Origin: Geodermatophilaceae bacterium
GTDB taxonomy: Bacteria > Actinomycetota > Actinomycetes > Mycobacteriales > Geodermatophilaceae
Assembly: GCA_013811975.1 (NCBI GenBank)
Contig: JACCUF010000164.1
Span: 1 to 11,747, forward strand
Length of the DNA stretch: 11,747 nt
Reading direction: 5' to 3'
Below are positions 5,752-11,747 of the stretch, in pieces (positions within the stretch are counted from its first letter, which is position 1; every line of letters starts with the position of its first letter). Under the pieces are notes generated by a model. The model did no database searches. It saw only the letters and a list, made by a program, of their open reading frames with translations, and was not told the origin of the DNA. Position numbers and translations under genes: made by a program.

Positions 5752-7796
5752 ATAGTCGCCGGTCCAGCCTGGGATTCCTCGTCGTCATCGCGATGTCAGC
5801 GGCCGTACTCCCGGTCTCGGGGGCGGGCGCCGACTCACCTCACGACAACCGCGCACAGATGGATTCGCGGCTTGCCGCTCCGGGGCTGTCACTGCCTGGG
5901 GGCAGCGAACCCGCGCGGGCGTCGATGCTGGCGACCCGACCGACGGTCCCCCTCGAACCCTGTGCCGACGACCCCGCCTGGCTGTGCGGGTCCGTCCGGG
6001 TGCCCGTGGACCGTGCCCACCCGTACGGTCGGACGATCGGGATCGGCTTCAACGTCTTTCCGCACACCGATCCCGCGTCCTCGGCGAATGACGCCGTGTT
6101 CGTGTCCGACGGCGGGCCCGGGGCCGCAAATGCGACTGCCGATGGGCGAGGATTCCGGCTGTTCCAGTTCGAGCCGCTGACCGGCCAACGGGACCTGGTG
6201 CTGATCGACAACCGGGGCACCGGGACCTCCAGCCCGATCAGGTGCCCCTGGCTGCAGAACGGCGTCAGCGGCCACGACGCGTACCTGGCCGCGGTCGGCG
6301 CGTGCGGCGCGAGGCTGGGGCGAGACGCCGACCGGTACGGCAGCGGCGACGTCGCCCTGGACGTGGAGGCGGTGCGCCGTGCGCTCGGGTACCCGCAGAT
6401 CAACTACTACGCGCAGTCCTACGGGACCGTCGACATCCAGGCCTACGGGGTCCGCTTCCCGCACCGGCTGCGGACGGTTGTCGCCGACGCCGGTTTCCCG
6501 GTCAGTGATCCCGCGCACGTCTACACCTGGGGCCGAGGGATCCCTCGCGGGTTGGCGCGCACCGTCGGCCTGACATGCCGGCGCGCACCCGCCTGCGCTG
6601 CCGCACAGCCGGACGCCGGGCGGGCTGTCGCACAGCTGGCGCAGATGGTCCGTCGCGATCCGGTCGAGGGTATGGTGCGCGACGCCGAGGGGAAGCCTCG
6701 CCGGGTGAAGGTGACCGAGGTGCGGCTGATCGGGCTGGTGCGTGACCAGATGCTCAACGCCGGCGAGCTGGCCGCCGCTGCCGACGCGCTGGCTGCAGAG
6801 GACAGCAAGCCGCTGCTCCGGCTGGGCTTCGAGAGCTCGCTGGGCGGTGGCGGCGGCCCCGAGGACCCCGCCGTCTACTCCGAGGGCGACAACGCGGCCG
6901 CCTTCTGCAACGACAACGACTTCGTGTGGGACCGCAGTGACCCGGTACGCGAGCGTCGGATCACGTACCAGCGGGCGCTGCAGAATCTCCGCCCAGACGC
7001 CTTCGCGCCGTTTTCCCGCCGAGCCTGGGCCGCGTACTACCTGCCGGACTACTGCCTGCGCTGGCCGGCTCCCGACCGGTTCACCCCCGCGGTGCCGCGG
7101 GGCGCAACGGTGACCGGAGTGCCCACGCTGGTCCTGAGCGGTGACCTGGATCCGGTCATCCCGACCGAGACGACCCGCCCATTGCTCCGGGTGTTCCGCG
7201 GAGCGAAGCTCCTCCAGATCGCCGGCGCGGCACATCCCGCGGCGGGCTGGAGTGAGTGCGCGCGGACGGCCATGCACGGCTTCATCCGCAGACCGCACCG
7301 CACCGTCGGCCGGTGCGACGACCCGGCCTACGTGGCGCCAGCGGTGTCCCGCTTTCCCCGCACCGCGGCAGGAGCTCGCGCGGCGGTACCTCGACCGGAC
7401 GACCAGTCGACGAGAACCGACCACCGGGTCGTGACCGTCGCGGTACGTGCGGCCCTCGACGCCTGGCTTCGCAGCTTCCGCATCCCCGGGGACACGGGGA
7501 CCGGGCGCGGGTTGCGCGGCGGCGACTTCATCTTCGACTACGCGCGGTTCGACGATCGGGCCGTCATCCGCCTCAACGGCGTCCGGTTCTCGCGTGACGT
7601 GGTGGTGCGCGGCCGCACGACGTGGACGTACGAGACGAACACGATCCGGCTGCACGTCACCACGACCGGACCACGCGGACGCAGCGGCAGACTGAGCGCG
7701 GTTGGCAGGTTCGGGTTCGGTGCGCCGTACAGTGTCTTCGACGTCACCGGTGCCTTCGGCCCGCGCACCGTACACGTCCGGGTCCCCGCCAACTGA
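5730..7796 (+). CDS. Secreted alpha/beta hydrolase, S33 / tripeptidyl-aminopeptidase-like, with C-terminal beta extension
   Basis: The product is 688 residues from ATG 5730 (682 from ATG 5748). A Sec-type signal peptide covers about the first 35 residues (SLGFLVVIAMSAAVLPVSG, ending near AGA-DS). The oxyanion loop is DGGPGAANA (Gly128-Gly131), followed by LVLIDNRGTGTSSP, typical of S33 peptidases. The nucleophile elbow is YYAQSYGT with Ser230; the usual first Gly of GxSxG is Ala. The acid is Asp474 in SGDLDPVIP and the base His502 in AAHPAAGW, so the triad is complete. Paired Cys residues fit a secreted protein. The last about 140 residues are a beta-rich extension (WTYETNTIRLHV, DVTGAFGPRTVHV) outside the catalytic domain. 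By family it removes peptides or esters outside the cell; the substrate is unknown. The upstream gene is divergent and the two-component genes follow 108 bases later. Confidence 0.87.
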   Translation: MNKIAAMNSRRSSLGFLVVIAMSAAVLPVSGAGADSPHDNRAQMDSRLAAPGLSLPGGSEPARASMLATRPTVPLEPCADDPAWLCGSVRVPVDRAHPYGRTIGIGFNVFPHTDPASSANDAVFVSDGGPGAANATADGRGFRLFQFEPLTGQRDLVLIDNRGTGTSSPIRCPWLQNGVSGHDAYLAAVGACGARLGRDADRYGSGDVALDVEAVRRALGYPQINYYAQSYGTVDIQAYGVRFPHRLRTVVADAGFPVSDPAHVYTWGRGIPRGLARTVGLTCRRAPACAAAQPDAGRAVAQLAQMVRRDPVEGMVRDAEGKPRRVKVTEVRLIGLVRDQMLNAGELAAAADALAAEDSKPLLRLGFESSLGGGGGPEDPAVYSEGDNAAAFCNDNDFVWDRSDPVRERRITYQRALQNLRPDAFAPFSRRAWAAYYLPDYCLRWPAPDRFTPAVPRGATVTGVPTLVLSGDLDPVIPTETTRPLLRVFRGAKLLQIAGAAHPAAGWSECARTAMHGFIRRPHRTVGRCDDPAYVAPAVSRFPRTAAGARAAVPRPDDQSTRTDHRVVTVAVRAALDAWLRSFRIPGDTGTGRGLRGGDFIFDYARFDDRAVIRLNGVRFSRDVVVRGRTTWTYETNTIRLHVTTTGPRGRSGRLSAVGRFGFGAPYSVFDVTGAFGPRTVHVRVPAN

Positions 7797-7904
7797 TCCG
7801 CTGTGCTGGAACGACTGAGTGATGCAGCTGCTGGATAGCGGTACCTTGTTCTGACGTACGCCGCACCTGTTCAGTCGTGCTCAACGAGCAACCGGGAGCC
7901 ATCG
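7797..7904. promoter_or_regulatory. Intergenic region with inverted repeat upstream of the second kinase
   Basis: The 108-base gap ends in a good ribosome binding site, GGGAG at 7894-7898, placed 6 bases before ATG 7905. ACGACTGA (7811-7818) and TCAGTCGT (7871-7878) are exact inverse complements 52 bases apart, possibly two half-sites of a looped or dimeric regulator. A promoter for the kinase and response regulator pair is expected here, but no consensus is clear. Confidence 0.35.
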
Positions 7905-9593
7905 ATGAGGCCCACGCGCTCGCTCGGCCACGTGGCCGGTCTGGCCGCGAGCCTGTGCATCGTCGGCATCGCGCTCGAAGTGTGGGACGGATCGCCGGCT
8001 CGTACCGCAGGCGTCGAACTGCTCGTGTGGTGTGCGCTCGGGTACGGCGCCGTGGCAATCGCGGTGGGCGTCGGTTCGTTCCTCGGCCGACCGGACGAGG
8101 TGTGGAGCGCCAGCCTGGCAGCGTTGACGGCCGTGCTTCCTCTGCTCGCGGCCGTGCCGGTGACTCCCGGGATCAGGATCCTGGGTCCCGCCGTGGGAGC
8201 GCTCACCGTGGTCCCACTGGTCCTGACGACGACCCGGCTGGTGGCAGCGAACGTCGGTTCCGGCGTGGCTCGCGCCACGTCGCTGACCCGCATGGCCGCC
8301 GTCAGCGGTCTGTGCCGGGCCACGATCGGCGCGAGCACCGCCGTGTTCGTCATCATGATCGTCGCGCGTGAGCCGTTCCTGGAACCGGCGTGCCTCAGCT
8401 ACTGCGGACACAACCCGTGGCTGGTCGCAGCCGCTCCTCAGCTCGTCGCGGCCAGCCAGATCACCCTGGGTGTCCTCACGAGCATGTGGTGCGTTGCCGT
8501 CTGCTGGGCGTTGTCGGCGGGACGTACGCTCCGGCCGGAACTGTCGACGAGGCTGCTGGTCCTCGCCGCCGCCTTCGCCGCGACGGGCTCGCTGGGCCGC
8601 GGCCTGGAGGTGGCCGGCGAGCACCCGGTGGTCGCGGTCGGGGGCCAGCTCGTGATGTTGACCGGCATCCAGGCGGGCGCCCTGGTCAGCCAGCTCAATG
8701 GTGCCCGGGTACGCCGGCAGGTCCGGCTGCTGAGTTCGGACCTCGCCGCTCGTGGTCGGCTCGGGCAGGTCGATAGATGGCTGCGGGAGACCGTCCGGGA
8801 CGACTCGCTCCGCGTCACCTTCCCCGGTGCCGCCGGTCGCGAGGCACCCGAGGCCACCACCAGGGTCAGGCGGGGCGGCGTCACGATCGCGACCGTGGAA
8901 CACCGGGCGAGGTCATCCCAGCGCGTCGACCGAGCGATCACCCCGGTTGTCGCGATGGCGATCGACAACGATCGGCTGCACGCATTGGCCCTGACCCAGT
9001 TCGACTCCCTCGTCGACTCGCGGCGAAGGATCGTGCACACCGGCGATGCCGCTCGACAGCGGCTGGAGCGCGACCTGCACGATGGTGCCCAGCAACGTCT
9101 CCTGCTGCTGGGGATGACGCTCGCGGACGAGTCCGAGCGGGCGGTCGCAGTCGACAAGGTCATCTGCCGTGAGGGCGTCGCCCTCGCCGCCCGAGCGCTG
9201 TCGGAGCTGAGAGCGATCGGCACCGGCGTGGTTCCGGTGATCCTCGAGCAGCTGGGACTCGTCGAGGCGATCCGCGCCTTCACGGAAGGCGCTCCGATCT
9301 CAGTCGAGCTGATCATTGACCGGTGGTCCGGGAGCCAGGTGGCTCACGATGTCGAGCGAGCGGCGTACCGCGTCGTCACGTCCACCGTCCACCAAGCCGC
9401 GCGGTGCGGGGCTACCTCGGCGACCGTGCGGGTCGCGAAGGACCAGGAGCTGACCATCGCGATCACGCATGCCGGCAGCCCCAGCGCCGACCACACCGAC
9501 GACGAGGACCGGGTGGGCGCCGTCCGGGGACTGTGGTCGGTGAGCTTGGAGGGTGGACACGTCCTGGCGAGAGCCGTGCTGCCGTGCGGGTGA
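7905..9593 (+). CDS. Membrane histidine-kinase-like protein with intact phospho-acceptor His but degenerate ATPase domain
   Basis: The product has 562 residues. About eight membrane helices cover residues 9-262, with a Cys163/Cys167 outer loop (CLSYCGHNPW) seen in related actinobacterial sensors. A GAF-like segment and helical linker (about 270-380) match the layout of the 2563-4098 protein. The HisKA_3 motif is perfect: RLERDLHDGAQQR (386-398), His392. The HATPase domain is eroded. In the N box, ERAAYRVVTSTVHQAARCG, the catalytic Glu, Asn and His positions hold Ser493, Gln497 and Cys501. G1 reads THAGSP, with His522 for Asp and Pro526 for Gly. The G2 box and lid are mostly missing (VRGLWSVSLEGGHV). 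It should be phosphorylated but is unlikely to bind ATP itself. The last 10 bases overlap the response regulator, implying coupled translation. It is likely the phosphotransfer half of a two-protein kinase (inference). Confidence 0.9.
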   Translation: MRPTRSLGHVAGLAASLCIVGIALEVWDGSPARTAGVELLVWCALGYGAVAIAVGVGSFLGRPDEVWSASLAALTAVLPLLAAVPVTPGIRILGPAVGALTVVPLVLTTTRLVAANVGSGVARATSLTRMAAVSGLCRATIGASTAVFVIMIVAREPFLEPACLSYCGHNPWLVAAAPQLVAASQITLGVLTSMWCVAVCWALSAGRTLRPELSTRLLVLAAAFAATGSLGRGLEVAGEHPVVAVGGQLVMLTGIQAGALVSQLNGARVRRQVRLLSSDLAARGRLGQVDRWLRETVRDDSLRVTFPGAAGREAPEATTRVRRGGVTIATVEHRARSSQRVDRAITPVVAMAIDNDRLHALALTQFDSLVDSRRRIVHTGDAARQRLERDLHDGAQQRLLLLGMTLADESERAVAVDKVICREGVALAARALSELRAIGTGVVPVILEQLGLVEAIRAFTEGAPISVELIIDRWSGSQVAHDVERAAYRVVTSTVHQAARCGATSATVRVAKDQELTIAITHAGSPSADHTDDEDRVGAVRGLWSVSLEGGHVLARAVLPCG

Positions 9594-10234
9594 TCGTGTG
9601 CGACGACATGCTGCTGGTACGAGAGGGCCTGGTGCGCACGCTCACCACACGGGGCGTCGAGGTGCTCGCCGAATTGTCGTCGGCCGCGACGTTGGAGCAC
9701 GCGGTGGCAGCACACCAGCCCGACATCGTCATCCTGGACATCCGCATGCCGCCGACCTTCACCGACGAGGGCCTGACCGCCGCCACGGCTGTGCGAAGGA
9801 AACATCCCGAGGTCGGCGTCCTCGTGCTGTCGCAGTATCTGGAGACCGTCTATGCGATGCGATTGTTGCAGGACGCCCCGGAGCGGGTCGGCTACCTGCT
9901 GAAGGACCGGGTGATGGACATCGCGACGGTCGTCGACGCGCTGCGCCGCATCATGGACGGCGAGACAGTCGTCGACCCGACCATCGTGTCCAAGCTGCTG
10001 GGACGCCGTCGACGACCCGGATCGCTGAACCTGCTCACCCCACGGGAGCACGAGGTGCTCGCCCTGGTCGCGGAGGGCATGTCCAACCAGGCCATCGGCG
10101 AGCGACTTCACGTCACCGAGCGCACCATCGAGGCCCACACCGGGCAGATCTTTCACAAGCTCGGCCTCGACGTCTCCGCCGCCACCCATCGCAGGGTCCT
10201 GGCGGCCCTGACCTACCTCCGGACGACGGGCTGA
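9584..10234 (+). CDS. NarL/FixJ-family response regulator (receiver + LuxR HTH)
   Basis: The 216-residue product starts at GTG 9584 inside the end of the kinase gene (10-base overlap). The receiver starts MRVIVCDD, with acidic pocket Asp7/Asp8, phospho-acceptor Asp52 in VILDIRMPP, Ser83 in LVLSQYLE and Lys107 in YLLKDRV, so all conserved phosphorylation residues are present. Residues about 151-210 form the LuxR-type HTH (LTPREHEVLALVAEGMSNQ, then VTERTIEAH). It is expected to bind DNA as a dimer when phosphorylated. Because the receiver is complete while both kinase-like proteins are partial, it is the natural common output of the two. Its 3' end overlaps the convergent MOSC gene by 22 bases. 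Targets are unknown; the dyads in the nearby intergenic regions are candidates. Confidence 0.95.
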   Translation: MRVIVCDDMLLVREGLVRTLTTRGVEVLAELSSAATLEHAVAAHQPDIVILDIRMPPTFTDEGLTAATAVRRKHPEVGVLVLSQYLETVYAMRLLQDAPERVGYLLKDRVMDIATVVDALRRIMDGETVVDPTIVSKLLGRRRRPGSLNLLTPREHEVLALVAEGMSNQAIGERLHVTERTIEAHTGQIFHKLGLDVSAATHRRVLAALTYLRTTG

Positions 10235-11121
10235 CGGGCAGGGCTCAGGTGATCCAGCGCGAGGACGGGTGCATTCAGCCCGGCACCTTCGTTCTGGACG
10301 CGGATCGATCCGCTGCCGCCCGTACGCCCGTGGGCGGTACGCGACGGCAATGGGCTCGGGGGAATGGGCAGTCGGGTAGCTGCGTCGGCGTAGGAGGCGA
10401 GCCAGGGGGACGGGACTGGCCAGCGCAGCAGCTCGACCCGGTCGCCGACGAGGACCGTGCCGGCCGCCACCACCTCGGCGAGTACGCCCAGCGAACCGTC
10501 GTTGACCCGGGTGATCGTCTTGAGCAGGTCGGCGTCCCCACCCAGGTCGCGGGTCGCGGCGGTGACCATGACGCACCGCGGCATCGGAATCACCACCCGC
10601 AGCACCACCTCCGGCCCGACCCGCACCTCGCGTCCGAGCCATTCGTCCTCGGCGAACCCGTCAAGATCGGGCGTGTCCACGAGCATGTTGCAGCGCATCC
10701 GGCGAGCGTCGACGTCAGCGTCGTGCGCGCGCGCCAGGGCTGCCAGGGACGCGGTAGTGACCAGGTGGACGGGCCCGTCTTCGAAGTGGCTGACCTCCTC
10801 CTCCGCCTCCAGCCGGACCGGTCGCCCCACGTGCGTGCTGAGGGCCTCGTGCATCCCAGGGTCGTCGCCGCGTACCTCGGTGCCGTCCGGGAAGCCGATC
10901 ACCGGCACCTCGCCGTCGTACCGGGCGACCAGGTCGCGTAGACCGTCCATGCGGCGAAACCGCCGGCTGCTCTTGCCGCTGCCGAACCGCCCGTCGGGAT
11001 CGCGTACCGACCACCAGCGGTCCCCGTCCAGGCCGCGCCCGGTGAGGTCGCACCCCGGCAGCAGCTCGCCCTCGAGCGACTTGACCGGGTAGCGGCGCAC
11101 CTCGGTGAGCGTGCCGGTCAT
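10213..11121 (-). CDS. MOSC-domain protein (MOSC N-terminal beta-barrel + MOSC)
   Basis: The product has 302 residues. The N-terminal MOSC_N barrel opens TGTLTEVRRYPVKSLEGE, then GRGLDGDRWWSV. The MOSC domain follows with RRMRCNMLVDTPDLDGFAE and IPMPRCVMVT, whose Cys183 is the position that ligates molybdenum or sulfur in MOSC/mARC proteins. By family it handles molybdenum-cofactor sulfur or reduces N-hydroxylated compounds; the actual substrate is not evident. Start ATG 11121 has GAGG upstream and overlaps the stop of the PH-domain gene as ATGA, so the two are probably one operon. The last about 60 residues (after VLVGDRVELL) are a Pro/Arg/Gly-rich tail beyond the domain, and the end runs 22 bases into the response regulator gene. 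A longer in-frame start near 11709 is rejected because it would cross the upstream gene. Confidence 0.9.
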   Translation of the reverse strand: MTGTLTEVRRYPVKSLEGELLPGCDLTGRGLDGDRWWSVRDPDGRFGSGKSSRRFRRMDGLRDLVARYDGEVPVIGFPDGTEVRGDDPGMHEALSTHVGRPVRLEAEEEVSHFEDGPVHLVTTASLAALARAHDADVDARRMRCNMLVDTPDLDGFAEDEWLGREVRVGPEVVLRVVIPMPRCVMVTAATRDLGGDADLLKTITRVNDGSLGVLAEVVAAGTVLVGDRVELLRWPVPSPWLASYADAATRLPIPPSPLPSRTAHGRTGGSGSIRVQNEGAGLNAPVLALDHLSPARQPVVRR

Positions 11122-11747
11122 CGGGGCCTCGCGAGGCTGTGGGTGAGCCACCAGGCATCCGCCTGGTCGCGGTGCAGCGCCAGCGCAGCGACCGGCCCGC
11201 TGGGCACGTGCACCTGGGTCGAGGCCAGGCCGAGCCGACGCTCCAGCGGTCCCTGACGCAGGCTGACTGACTGGATCTTCGCGCGCGGCACCACGTCGGT
11301 CCGGGTGGTGAGCATCCCGCGGCGGGTGACGACCACCCAGTCGTCGACGCCCACCGCGGCGTAGTGGCGTCCGATCGGATCCACCCAGCCGGCGCGCCGG
11401 GGTGGCCGGAGCATCGGCAGCGCCGCGAGGTCGACGCCGTGAACTCGCCGCATCAACGCCAGCACCTCGGCTTTCGTGGCCACCGGCACCAGGGCGGACT
11501 CGATCTGCTGGGCCTCGTCGTCGGGGCGGCCACCGACCCCGGCCACGGTCACGTCCATCCGGGCCCACCCGAACAGCCGCCACAGGATGGGCTCGACCAC
11601 CACCAGTCCCTGGACGCGCCCCAGCGGGACCGTCTGCGAGCGCAGGGAAAGCAACCCGTTGCGGATCCGCAGGCCCTGTCCGGTGCCGGCGATGGTGAAC
11701 CTGCCCCAACTCAGCATCTGCCGGACCCAGAAGCTCCCGACGGCGAG
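11118..11747 (-). CDS. YdbT-like PH-domain (bPH_2) protein, 5' part off the right edge
   Basis: The frame is open through the right edge (210 codons visible, upstream residues LAVGSFWVRQ precede the Met at 11717), so the true start and probably the membrane segments lie outside. Two bacterial-PH (DUF304-type) repeats are visible. The first runs from about SFWVRQMLSWGRFTI through SLRSQTVPLGRVQGL to RLFGWARMDV. The second is YAAVGVDDWVVVTRRGMLT, then VVPRAKIQSVSL and RRLGLASTQVHV, the family's typical 'TTVVPRxRIQSVxLxQGPLxRRLGLA' pattern. Proteins of this type are membrane-associated and of unclear function. The gene ends in ATGA overlap with the MOSC gene, suggesting coupled translation. Confidence 0.88.
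   Translation of the reverse strand, partial: LAVGSFWVRQMLSWGRFTIAGTGQGLRIRNGLLSLRSQTVPLGRVQGLVVVEPILWRLFGWARMDVTVAGVGGRPDDEAQQIESALVPVATKAEVLALMRRVHGVDLAALPMLRPPRRAGWVDPIGRHYAAVGVDDWVVVTRRGMLTTRTDVVPRAKIQSVSLRQGPLERRLGLASTQVHVPSGPVAALALHRDQADAWWLTHSLARPR

Noticed and set aside
5889..7775. 628-codon minus-strand ORF
   Set aside because: It is the shadow of the secreted hydrolase; the plus strand has the signal peptide and complete catalytic triad.
7881..8903. 340-codon minus-strand ORF
   Set aside because: It is antisense to the second kinase-like gene and shows no recognisable domain.
9553..10941. 462-codon plus-strand ORF
   Set aside because: It spans the response regulator and MOSC genes in wrong phase or strand, and its translation is compositionally typical of a GC-rich shadow frame.
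11122..11709. Upstream extension of the MOSC frame to 11709
   Set aside because: The extension lies wholly within the PH-domain gene; ATG 11121 has its own GAGG site and a standard ATGA overlap.

Overview
The window is GC-rich throughout, and most genes have strongly GC-biased third codon positions, GTG starts and Actinobacteria-type protein families. The families present are LuxR-type two-component systems with the DLHDGAQQR kinase motif, a secreted TAP-like S33 hydrolase, an actinobacterial MOSC protein and a YdbT-like PH-domain protein. The best guess is an actinomycete chromosome, perhaps Propionibacteriales (inference only).

Left part (1-2520), accessory-looking. A minus-strand gene running off the left edge encodes a winged-helix-like N-terminus and a PD-(D/E)XK nuclease domain, a likely restriction or defence endonuclease. 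It is followed by about 1.3 kb (832-2168) in which no gene is recognised. This stretch holds a truncated mini-ORF behind a strong ribosome binding site, inverted repeats, and two ORFs in overlapping antisense phase with weaker codon bias. A small possible HTH protein (2169-2519) closes the region. It looks like the decayed edge of a genomic island.

Centre (2563-10234), signalling and envelope block. A multi-pass membrane histidine-kinase-like protein (2563-4098) is followed by a convergent orphan TRAP/DctP-type lipoprotein. A divergent promoter region then leads into a secreted alpha/beta hydrolase, and next come a second membrane kinase-like protein (7905-9593) and its translationally overlapping NarL/LuxR response regulator (9584-10234). 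The two kinases share an architecture but are degenerate in opposite ways. The first keeps the ATP-binding N, G1 and G2 boxes but has lost the phospho-acceptor His. The second keeps the DLHDGAQQR His but has lost the key ATP-binding residues. The simplest reading is a split or heteromeric kinase in which one protein phosphorylates the other and the shared output is the response regulator. The lipoprotein and hydrolase between them may be the sensed input or the regulated output (inference).

Right part (10213-11747), minus strand. A YdbT-like PH-domain membrane-associated protein (5' end outside the window) overlaps a MOSC-domain protein by ATGA. The MOSC gene converges on, and overlaps by 22 bases, the response regulator gene.
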